Origin: Candidatus Segetimicrobium genomatis
GTDB taxonomy: Bacteria; Sysuimicrobiota; Sysuimicrobiia; Sysuimicrobiales; Segetimicrobiaceae
DNA: 13,179 bases
Direction: 5' to 3'
Assembly: GCA_005882445.1 (NCBI GenBank)
Contig: VBAN01000088.1
Location: 1-13,179 of the forward strand
This document shows, piece by piece, positions 7,409-13,179 of the stretch (position 1 is the stretch's first letter; every line of letters begins with the position of its first letter). The notes under the pieces are model-generated. The model worked only from the letters and a program-made list of their open reading frames with translations, was not told the origin of the DNA and searched no databases. The translations under genes and the position numbers were made by a program.

Positions 7409-8400
7409 CGGATGGCGCAGGCGCCCCAAGTGTAGCCGGCCCCAAAGGTGACGAGAACGCCGATCCGGCCCTCCTCGATGCGCCCCGCCTGCACGGCCTC
7501 GTAGAGAGCGACCGGGACCGAGGCCGCCGAGGTGTTGCCGTAGCGCTGGACGTTGATGAAGAACTTGCTCAATGGGACGTGAAGCCGGCGCGCCGAGGAT
7601 TCGATGATGCGGATGTTGGCCTGGTGGGGGATGACAAAATCCACATCCGCCGGCCCCAGTTCGGCCCGCCGCAGCGCCTCCGCGGCCGCCGCTGGAATCG
7701 CCCGGACCGCGAACTGGTAGACCTCGGGCCCCTTCATCGTGATGTAATGCTCGCCCCGCTCCACCGTCTCGAACGACGCCGGGCGGCGGCTGCCGCCCCC
7801 GGTCAGGCACAGCGTCTCCTCGCCGCTCCCGTCTCCACCCAGGCAGAACGAGAGGAACCCATGGCCGGGGCGCGCCGGCCGCAGCACCGCCGCGCCGGCG
7901 CAATCCCCAAAGAGGATACATGTTGCGCGGTCCCGCCAGTTGGTGATGCGGGAGAGCGTCTCCGCGCCCACCACCAGCACCGTCTCAGCCTGCCCCGACG
8001 CGATGGCCCCATGCGCGACGCTGAGGCCGTAGACAAAACTCGAGCAGGCCGCCGAGACATCCAGGCAGCCGATGTTCCGGGCGCCCAGCCGCTTCTGGAG
8101 AAGACAGGCGACGTTGGGGAACACCATGTCGGGAGTCGTCGTCCCCACCACGATGAAATCGAGATCGGTGGCCGCCATCCCCGCCGTCCGCAGCGCCTCG
8201 CGCGCGGCCCGGTAGGCGAGGTCGGAGGTGGCCTCGGAGGGTGCGGCGATCCGGCGCTCCCGCACGCCGGTGCGCTTCCGGATCCACTCGTCGGTCGTGT
8301 CCACGGTCTTGGCGAGTTCGATGTTGGTGAGGACCCGCTCGGGGAGGTAACACCCGAGTCCCGCGATCGTGGATCCCGCGCCGATGTTGCGCGGCAGCAC
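7390..8400 (-). CDS. fabH: 3-oxoacyl-[ACP] synthase III
   Basis: It starts fatty-acid synthesis by condensing an acyl-CoA primer with malonyl-ACP. The catalytic triad is intact: Cys119 in DVSAACSSF, His259 in IPHQAN and Asn289 in RYGNTSAAS. GDCAGAAVL at 166-174 and the C-terminal FGAGYTWG at 319-326 are also typical. The length is 336 residues, slightly longer than the E. coli protein (317). GTG 8400 is the only plausible start after the plsX stop; it lacks a clear ribosome site and lies 44 nt downstream of plsX. The 3' end contains the GGGGAGG that probably serves fabD. Primer preference (acetyl or branched) cannot be read from the sequence. Confidence 0.95.
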   Translation of the reverse strand: MLPRNIGAGSTIAGLGCYLPERVLTNIELAKTVDTTDEWIRKRTGVRERRIAAPSEATSDLAYRAAREALRTAGMAATDLDFIVVGTTTPDMVFPNVACLLQKRLGARNIGCLDVSAACSSFVYGLSVAHGAIASGQAETVLVVGAETLSRITNWRDRATCILFGDCAGAAVLRPARPGHGFLSFCLGGDGSGEETLCLTGGGSRRPASFETVERGEHYITMKGPEVYQFAVRAIPAAAAEALRRAELGPADVDFVIPHQANIRIIESSARRLHVPLSKFFINVQRYGNTSAASVPVALYEAVQAGRIEEGRIGVLVTFGAGYTWGACAIRWGGAC

Positions 8401-8444
8401 CCGTCGGGGGGCGCTGTCGATGAGCGCGGCGGCGCGGCGCGGCC

Positions 8445-9484
8445 TCACGCGTCGGCGGGAGTCCCCTGCGAGAGGGGGAGCTCTGCCTCTCCATCCGCCT
8501 GTTCGGCATCCCTGACCGGGGGGGCGCCGCCCGGAGCCGCCAGGGGGCGCAGGTGGGAGAGCCGGGCGATATCGGCCTGGATGGTGTCCACCATCCGGGC
8601 GCGGACCGATTCGGCGGCCAGCGCGATGGAATTGCGGATCGCTTTGGCCTTCGAGCTGCCGTGGGTGATGATGCAGATCCCGTTGACGCCGAGCAGCGGG
8701 GCCCCGCCGTGCTCCGTGTAATCCATCCGGCGGGCCAGCGCCCGCAGGCGCGGGGTCGCCAGCAGCACGCCCAGCCGGACGAACATGCCGCGGCCGAGCT
8801 CCTCGCGGAGCAGGGTAAAGATCCCGAGGGCCAGCCCCTCGCCGAATTTCAGGAGCAGGTTGCCCACGAACCCATCGCAGACGACCACATCCGCGGCACC
8901 GCCGAAGAAATCGCGGCCTTCGACATTTCCGATGAAGTTCACGCCGGAGCGCCGCAAGAGCTCGCCGGCCGCGATCACCAGCTCGTTCCCCTTGGTCTCC
9001 TCGGCGCCGTTGCTCATGATCCCGATGCGCGGCTCGGAGATGCCGAGCCCCCGGCTCGCGTACACGCTGCCCATGATGGCAAACTGCAGGAGGTGCTTGG
9101 GCCGGCACCCAGGGTCAGCAGCGCCGCGGCCATCGCCGCCCCGGTGTTGCCCGCGCTCACCACCGCGTCGGCCTCGCCGCGCCGCAGGGCCTCCACGGCC
9201 ACGAGGATCGACGCCTGCCGCTTGCGCCGGAGGGCCATGGCCGGCGCCTCCGCCATGCCGATGACTTCGGGAGCGTCGAGCACGCGGATGGGGAGTGAGC
9301 TTCCGCCCGCGGCCTGGATCTCGTCGCGAATGCGGGCGGCCGGACCCACGAGGACGACCTCAACGCCGAGCTCGCGCGCGGCCGCGACCGCGCCCGTGAC
9401 GAGTTCCCGGGGGGCGTGGTCGCCGCCCATCGCATCGAGCGCGACCCGCAGCCTCGCCTCCTTCGTGCGCGTCACACGCTGCAC
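8445..9484 (-). pseudogene. plsX: Phosphate acyltransferase PlsX, frame-broken by an internal deletion
   Basis: PlsX converts acyl-ACP to acyl-phosphate for phospholipid synthesis. The N-terminal half (frame ending at 9014) has VALDAMGGDHAP and SAGNTGAAMAAALLTLG. From about 9099 the homology resumes in a different frame with PKHLLQFAIMGSVYA, then NFIGNVEGRD, VVCDGFVGN and HGSSKAKAI, to the stop at 8445. Bacillus PlsX has about 34 residues between these anchors, including the conserved LPT and LLDVGANVD segments. Here only about 5 nt remain, so close to 100 nt are missing and the frame shifts. The last 35 or so residues (after SHLRPL) are a Pro/Ala/acidic tail not needed in the family. Start: GTG 9484 lies 1 nt after the rpmF stop without a ribosome site. 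AAGGAGG at 9457-9463 sits 5 nt before a CTG (9451) that would give the classical PlsX N-terminus. Confidence 0.85.
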
Positions 9485-9485
9485 T

Positions 9486-9686
9486 CTAAGTGCTCGGCTT
9501 CTCCTCGGGAGCCTTCACCTCGATCACCTGCCTCCCCGCGTAATAGCCGCACGTCGGGCAGACGCGGTGAGGCACCATGCGGGCGTGACACTGGGGGCAT
9601 TCCACCAGGGTCACCGGTTGCACGCGAAAGTGCGCGCGCCGGCTCGCGGTGCGCGCCTTGCTGAATCGCCGCTTGGTCAGTCCCAT
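9486..9686 (-). CDS. rpmF: 50S ribosomal protein L32 (zinc-ribbon form)
   Basis: This is a small basic ribosomal protein of the large subunit, 66 residues. The N-terminal TKRRFSKARTASRRAH is typical, and the zinc ribbon has all four cysteines (CPQC at 30-33, CPTCG at 43-47). It is therefore the zinc-binding, C+ form rather than the cysteine-free paralogue. The ATG at 9686 is preceded by AAGGAG at ideal spacing, and the upstream DUF177 stop lies inside this ribosome site with a 3-nt gap. The yceD-rpmF-plsX order is one of the most conserved in bacteria. Confidence 0.97.
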   Translation of the reverse strand: MGLTKRRFSKARTASRRAHFRVQPVTLVECPQCHARMVPHRVCPTCGYYAGRQVIEVKAPEEKPST

Positions 9687-9689
9687 CCC

Positions 9690-10247
9690 CTACTCCTTCT
9701 CTGTGATGCGCCGCGCCGGCAGGCCGGCGAACCCGGGCACGCCGAGCCGAAGCCGCGGATCGGCCGAGTCCCCCGCACAGTCGCACGGGCCGAGATTGAG
9801 GTCTGCGCCGCAGGTCGCGCACAGCCCCCGGCAGCCTTCACGGCACCGCGGGGCGATCGGCAACGCCAGCACCAGGTCCTGGCGCACGATCTCCGTGAGA
9901 TCGAGGGTGTCGTCGGGTCCGACCAGGACCACAAAATCGTCGGCATCGAGTTCGCGCTCGCCCCCGGCACCCGCAGCGGAGAGCGGCAGAGCCCGCCGGA
10001 ACTCTTCCGCGACGGCGAACTCCAGCGGCTGCTCGTACCCGGCGAGACACGCCCCGCAGTAGAGGGTGAGCTGCGTCCGCAACTGCCCGGTCAGGCAGAC
10101 GCTCCGCCCGGTGCTCGCGAGCACAAGCTCCCCGGTCACAGGCTGGAGGAGCATGACATCTTCGGCGGGGGACTCGACCCACTCGGAGTACGCCACCGTG
10201 CGGATGGCGCCGCGAGCTGCCAGCAGTTCTCCGATGTTGACCCGCAC
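9690..10247 (-). CDS. DUF177/YceD family protein
   Basis: YceD proteins are found almost always next to rpmF and are linked to 23S rRNA accumulation and ribosome assembly in plants and bacteria; the biochemical role is not settled. The family hallmark is present: CGAC at 64-67, then RQDLVLALPIAPRC and CRGLCATCGADLN at 139-151, with Cys135, Cys139, Cys143 and Cys146 in a likely metal-binding cluster, plus Cys155 and Cys157. Length 185 residues is normal. The GTG start at 10247 has GAGGTG about 6 nt upstream. It is the first gene after the consensus promoter, so it probably leads the fab operon transcript. Confidence 0.92.
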   Translation of the reverse strand: MRVNIGELLAARGAIRTVAYSEWVESPAEDVMLLQPVTGELVLASTGRSVCLTGQLRTQLTLYCGACLAGYEQPLEFAVAEEFRRALPLSAAGAGGERELDADDFVVLVGPDDTLDLTEIVRQDLVLALPIAPRCREGCRGLCATCGADLNLGPCDCAGDSADPRLRLGVPGFAGLPARRITEKE

Positions 10248-10265
10248 GCCGCCACCTCACGACGT

Positions 10266-10310
10266 GTGCCCGGACGGCCTACCCCTGGACAACGGGAAAC
10301 CGCCGGGCAC
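10266..10310 (-). promoter_or_regulatory. Leader hairpin in the 5' untranslated region of the DUF177-rpmF-fab operon
   Basis: GTGCCCGG and CCGGGCAC are exact 8-nt inverted repeats (10266-10273 and 10303-10310) separated by 29 nt. A further CGG/CCG pairing inside needs only a one-base bulge, and short C-runs and G-runs in the loop can also pair. The predicted transcription start is near 10312, so the stem would sit at the very 5' end of the mRNA. It could stabilise the transcript or act in regulation. No known riboswitch or leader-peptide pattern is recognised. Confidence 0.4.
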
Positions 10311-10318
10311 TCCGGTAA

Positions 10319-10348
10319 ATTATACGGACGCCTGCGGCGCGGTGTCAA
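10319..10348 (-). promoter_or_regulatory. Consensus sigma70-type promoter for the DUF177-rpmF-fab operon
   Basis: On the minus strand TTGACA (10343-10348) and TATAAT (10319-10324) match both consensus hexamers exactly with an 18-nt spacer. The -35 box includes the TGA stop codon of the upstream coiled-coil gene. In such GC-rich DNA an exact pair is unlikely by chance. It is placed immediately before the longest 5' gap of the right-hand block and would start transcription about 65 nt before DUF177. Confidence 0.85.
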
Positions 10349-10890
10349 GAGACGGTGACTTTGCCGGCTTTGCCGTTGTCGAGGCGGGAGGGGCCCGCCG
10401 GGCCCATCGACATCCGGGATCCCGTCCGTTCCATCAGCACCGTCTTCCCGCGCTGGACCGTGGAGAGGATGCGCGCGACTTCCCGCTCCAGGCGTTCAAG
10501 GACGCTGAGCGCGTACATGTCGGCCCCGCGCCGGGTCTCGTCCGCCTCCCGGACGGCCTGCTCCCGGAGTTGCTGGATCTGCTGCTCGGCCGCGCGGGCG
10601 AGCGTTCCGTCCTCGAGCGCCCTGCGGGCGTGGTCTTCCGCCTCCAGGACGATCCGCCTGGCCTCGTCCTGGGCGCGGCGCAGGATCGTCTCCGCCTCCG
10701 CGCCGCCGGCGGCGCGCTTGGCGTCGGCGGACAGCGCCTCCCGCAGGCGGTGCAGGACCGAGCGCACCTCCTCGTCCCACGGAGCGCGCCGGCCCGGGAG
10801 GTACCAGGGCGGGCCCGATGTCAGGAGCGCTTCCAGGCGGTCCAGACACTCCGTGATCGACAGCAACGCGGAACGACCGGGACTGGCCAT
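10345..10890 (-). CDS. Small coiled-coil protein of unknown function
   Basis: I do not recognise a characterised family with confidence. The 181 residues are mostly charged helix: residues about 41-150 show Ala/Glu/Arg-rich heptad-like spacing suggestive of a coiled coil, including AETILRRAQDEARRIVLEAE at 66-85, which resembles ATP synthase b-subunit or DivIVA-type helices. A second helix (ADMYALSVLERLEREVARIL, 123-142) recalls proteins of similar position often labelled ATPase without evidence. There is no P-loop, no signal peptide and no membrane segment. The last 30 residues are Gly/Ser-rich. The ATG has AAGGGGTGA upstream and follows coaD by 4 nt, so it is in the recG-rsmD-coaD transcript. 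Its stop codon overlaps the -35 box of the next promoter. Confidence 0.75.
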   Translation of the reverse strand: MASPGRSALLSITECLDRLEALLTSGPPWYLPGRRAPWDEEVRSVLHRLREALSADAKRAAGGAEAETILRRAQDEARRIVLEAEDHARRALEDGTLARAAEQQIQQLREQAVREADETRRGADMYALSVLERLEREVARILSTVQRGKTVLMERTGSRMSMGPAGPSRLDNGKAGKVTVS

Positions 10891-10894
10891 TGCT

Positions 10895-11398
10895 TCACCC
10901 CTTGCGTTGTGACCTCACCCGTTTGACGAGCCGCTGTTCGACGCTCGCGGGAATCAGCCCCGAGACCGAGCCGCCGAAGCGCGCCACTTCACGAATCAGC
11001 GTGGAACTCAAGTACGCCCACTCCGGCGCGGTCATCATGAAGATCGTCTCGATATCCGGCCGGAGGCGCTTGTTCATCGCCGCCATCTTCAGTTCGTATT
11101 CGAAGTCCATCATCGCCCTCAGGCCTTTGACGATCACCGTCGCGCCCAGCCGGTGCGCGAAGTCGACGGTCAGCCCGCCGAAGCTCATGACTTCGACCCC
11201 GGCCCGTTCGGTCGCGGCGCGGAGCATCGCCACCCGGTCGGCGATGCTGAACATCGGTTCCTTCTCGACATTGGTGGCGACGCCCACGACAACCCGGCGG
11301 GCCATGCGCCGCGCACGCTCGATGATATCGAGATGCCCGTTGTGGACCGGGTCGAAGCTCCCGGGGTACAGGGCGATCGCAAGCGTGTTCTCCCTCAA
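10895..11398 (-). CDS. coaD: Phosphopantetheine adenylyltransferase
   Basis: This enzyme catalyses the penultimate step of CoA synthesis, joining ATP and 4'-phosphopantetheine to dephospho-CoA and pyrophosphate. The nucleotidyltransferase signature is clear: YPGSFDPVHNGHLDI, with HNGH at 19-22, then VKGLRAMMDFEYELKMA at 90-106 and LSSTLIRE at 130-137. Length 167 residues is normal. The start is TTG at 11398, overlapping the rsmD stop as TTGA, with a strong GGAGG 7 nt upstream. The rsmD-coaD pairing is very common in bacteria. Confidence 0.96.
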   Translation of the reverse strand: MRENTLAIALYPGSFDPVHNGHLDIIERARRMARRVVVGVATNVEKEPMFSIADRVAMLRAATERAGVEVMSFGGLTVDFAHRLGATVIVKGLRAMMDFEYELKMAAMNKRLRPDIETIFMMTAPEWAYLSSTLIREVARFGGSVSGLIPASVEQRLVKRVRSQRKG

Positions 11399-11955
11399 GC
11401 GCCTTCCTCCCTCCCGGCGGCGCGCGCGTAGACCCAGACGGCGGTCTCTCCATATCGGGCGGTCCGCACGCGCGCCAGGCCCGCGATCTCGCCAGGGTCG
11501 TCCCGCCAGTGGCCTTCCGCAATCACGAGTCCCCCGGCGGCAAGGAGCGTGCCGGCGGCCACGCGCCGCAGCGCCTCAGCCGCCAGGCCGCGCCCGTACG
11601 GGGGGTCGAGAAAGATCAGGTCGAACCGCCGCCGCTCCCCCTCGGCGGCGGCCAGCGCGTCGGCCCGCCGCACCACTCCGCGGTCGCTGAGGCCGGCCGC
11701 GGCCAGGTTCTGCCGGATCAATGCGGCATTTCGCGCGTCGCGCTCCACGAACACCGCCTCGCGCGCCCCGCGGCTGAGCGCCTCGATCCCCAGGCGCCCG
11801 GTTCCCGCAAAGAGATCGAGCACACAGGCCCCCGCAATCCGGGGCGCGAGGGAGTTGAACACGGCATCGCTGACCAGGGTCGAGGTCGGCCGGACCCCGC
11901 GCCCCCCCTTGGCCCGGAGGCGGGTTCCTCGAGCCCTGCCGCCGCCGATCCGCAT
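11395..11955 (-). CDS. rsmD: 16S rRNA (guanine(966)-N(2))-methyltransferase
   Basis: This S-adenosylmethionine-dependent enzyme methylates G966 (E. coli numbering) of 16S rRNA in the small subunit. The family N-terminus MRIGGGRARGTRL and the RPTSTLVSDAVFNSL motif at 22-36 are present. The cofactor loop is LDLFAGTGRLGIEALSRGA at 46-64, and the catalytic DPPY is at 117-120. Length 186 residues is normal. The ATG at 11955 is 3 nt after the recG stop with only a weak GGGT ribosome site, so translation is likely coupled to recG. Confidence 0.95.
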   Translation of the reverse strand: MRIGGGRARGTRLRAKGGRGVRPTSTLVSDAVFNSLAPRIAGACVLDLFAGTGRLGIEALSRGAREAVFVERDARNAALIRQNLAAAGLSDRGVVRRADALAAAEGERRRFDLIFLDPPYGRGLAAEALRRVAAGTLLAAGGLVIAEGHWRDDPGEIAGLARVRTARYGETAVWVYARAAGREEGA

Positions 11956-11958
11956 GCG

Positions 11959-13179
11959 CTACCCGACCCGGGCGTTCTCGACGCGGGCGCCGCCGAACCG
12001 CAGCCGTAGGGCCTCGGCGAGGTCCGCGTGCTCGGGCCGCGCGAGGTCCGGATCCCCCCGCAGCACGTCCTCCGCGTCACGGCGGGCGTGCTCCAGCCAC
12101 TCGTGATCTCGCAGGAGGTTGGCGATGCGCAGGTCCGAGGCGCCGTGCTGCCGCAGCTCCGCCTGCCGCCGCTCGCCGAGGAATTCGCCCGCCCCCCGCA
12201 GCTCGAGATCATGCTGGGCGATGCGGAACCCATCGCCCGTTTCCACCATGGCGGCGAGGCGCGCGGTTCCCACCTCGTCCTCCTCGTTCACGTCGGCGAT
12301 GAGGATGCAGTACGCCTCGTGCGCGCCCCGGCCGACCCGCCCGCGGAGCTGGTGCAGCTGCGAGAGCCCGAAGCGGTCGGCATCCTCCACGACCATGACC
12401 GTTGCGTTGGGAATGTCGATGCCGACCTCGATCACGGTGGTCGCCACGAGCACATCGATCTCCCCGCCTCGGAGCGCGCGCATCGCCGCATCCCGCTTCT
12501 CGACCGGCATCCGGCCGTGCAGGACGCCCACCCGGAGATCGCGGAACACGCCGTCCTGCAAGCGGGAGGCGAGTGCGAGGGCCGACTCGGCCTGCAGCTT
12601 GTCGGACTCCTCGATCACCGGGCAGACGATGTAGGCCTGCCGCCCCTGCGCGACCTGGGAGCGGACGAACTCGTACACCTGGGGCCGCCTGGCGGTGGGG
12701 CGCGTGTACGTCTTGACCGGTGTCCTTCCGGGGGGGAGCTCATCGAGCGTCGAGACGTCGAGATCGCCGTAGAGGGTCAGGGCGAGCGTCCGGGGAATCG
12801 GCGTCGCCGTCATGACGAGGACGTCCGGACAGGGACCCTTCCGTCTGAGGGCGGCGCGCTGGCCGACCCCGAATCGGTGCTGCTCGTCCACCACGACGAG
12901 GCCGAGCCGGTGGAATTCCACCTCCTCTTCAATCAGGGCATGCGTACCGACGACGATATCCGCCCGGCCATCCCGCGCCGCCTGGAGCGCCTCCTGCCGG
13001 GCGGCGCGCGAGAGCCCGCCCACCAGAAAGATCACGGTCAGGCCGAGGGCCCGAAGGAGGCTGTGCAGCGTCAGGTAGTGCTGGCCCGCCAGGATCTCAG
13101 TGGGAGCCATCAAGGCGCCCTGGGCGCCTCCCCCCACGCACTGCAGAAGGGCGGTGGCGGCGACCAGGGTCTTGCCGGA
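11959..13179 (-). CDS. recG: ATP-dependent DNA helicase RecG, N-terminal part beyond the right edge
   Basis: RecG is a superfamily 2 helicase that regresses stalled forks and processes branched DNA. The visible 406 residues start inside Walker A (SGKT at 1-4, the preceding Gly codons being off the edge). They continue through APTEILA (25-31), GTHAL (78-82), the DEQH box in DEQHRFGVGQR (98-108), TATPIPRT (124-131), VIEVGID (249-255) and LRGRVGRG (278-285). The C-terminal RGAGEFLGERR matches the RecG wedge-adjacent region. About 280 N-terminal residues, including the wedge domain, should lie outside the window. The first internal ATG-like starts should not be taken as the gene start. It heads the recG-rsmD-coaD block. 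Confidence 0.96.
   Translation of the reverse strand, partial: SGKTLVAATALLQCVGGGAQGALMAPTEILAGQHYLTLHSLLRALGLTVIFLVGGLSRAARQEALQAARDGRADIVVGTHALIEEEVEFHRLGLVVVDEQHRFGVGQRAALRRKGPCPDVLVMTATPIPRTLALTLYGDLDVSTLDELPPGRTPVKTYTRPTARRPQVYEFVRSQVAQGRQAYIVCPVIEESDKLQAESALALASRLQDGVFRDLRVGVLHGRMPVEKRDAAMRALRGGEIDVLVATTVIEVGIDIPNATVMVVEDADRFGLSQLHQLRGRVGRGAHEAYCILIADVNEEDEVGTARLAAMVETGDGFRIAQHDLELRGAGEFLGERRQAELRQHGASDLRIANLLRDHEWLEHARRDAEDVLRGDPDLARPEHADLAEALRLRFGGARVENARVG

Noticed and set aside
7066..8721. 551-codon open frame on the plus strand over fabH and fabD
   Set aside because: Antisense shadow; the minus strand encodes complete FabH with its catalytic triad.
7134..9120. Programmed frameshifting or translational bypass to explain broken fabD and plsX
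   Set aside because: Conserved codons are absent from the DNA rather than displaced, so recoding could not restore the catalytic serine of FabD or the missing PlsX segment. I see no slippery heptamer with a pseudoknot at either site.
8553..10358. 601-codon open frame on the plus strand over plsX, rpmF and DUF177
   Set aside because: Antisense shadow without any recognisable motif; the opposite strand carries conserved genes and the promoter.

Overview
The window is a GC-rich bacterial chromosome segment in which every supported gene lies on the minus strand, so transcription runs from the right edge to the left. It is housekeeping DNA. I see no mobile element, CRISPR array, tRNA or rRNA. The gene order combines the recG-rsmD-coaD arrangement common in Gram-positive-like and deep-branching phyla with the widespread yceD-rpmF-plsX-fabH-fabD-fabG-acpP-fabF fatty-acid cluster, followed by rnc. 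With the high GC, the frequent GTG/TTG starts and a secreted Kelch-repeat protein, this suggests an uncultured environmental bacterium from a deep-branching, Gram-positive-related phylum. I cannot name the taxon from the sequence alone.

Layout in transcription order (right to left). Upstream block: recG (cut by the right edge inside Walker A), rsmD, coaD and a small coiled-coil protein, packed with 3-4 nt gaps or a TTGA overlap. A consensus sigma70-type promoter (TTGACA, 18 nt, TATAAT) overlaps the stop codon of the coiled-coil gene. Its leader of about 65 nt can fold into a hairpin. Main operon: DUF177/YceD, rpmF (L32), plsX, fabH, fabD, fabG, acpP, fabF, rnc and a HIT-family protein, with very short gaps or overlaps. 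After a 141-nt gap holding a tandem duplication and a strong hairpin comes an AMP-forming acyl-CoA synthetase. After another gap of about 200 nt comes a secreted Kelch-repeat protein that runs off the left edge.

How the genes work together: PlsX, FabH, FabD, FabG, ACP and FabF would make up initiation, malonyl loading, elongation and ketoreduction of type II fatty-acid synthesis, plus the first step into phospholipid. L32, DUF177, RNase III, RsmD and CoaD (CoA being the source of the ACP arm and of acyl-CoA/malonyl-CoA) tie ribosome and cofactor production to membrane synthesis. The acyl-CoA synthetase would activate free carboxylic acids.

The main anomaly is that two genes of this otherwise intact operon are broken as written. 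plsX lacks about 30-35 conserved codons and fabD lacks about 13-16 codons including the catalytic serine of the GHSLG motif. Both gaps shift the frame, while the flanking sequence on each side is well conserved. This is either an assembly or sequence error at two spots, or a real and very recent double lesion. Reads or a relative are needed to decide.
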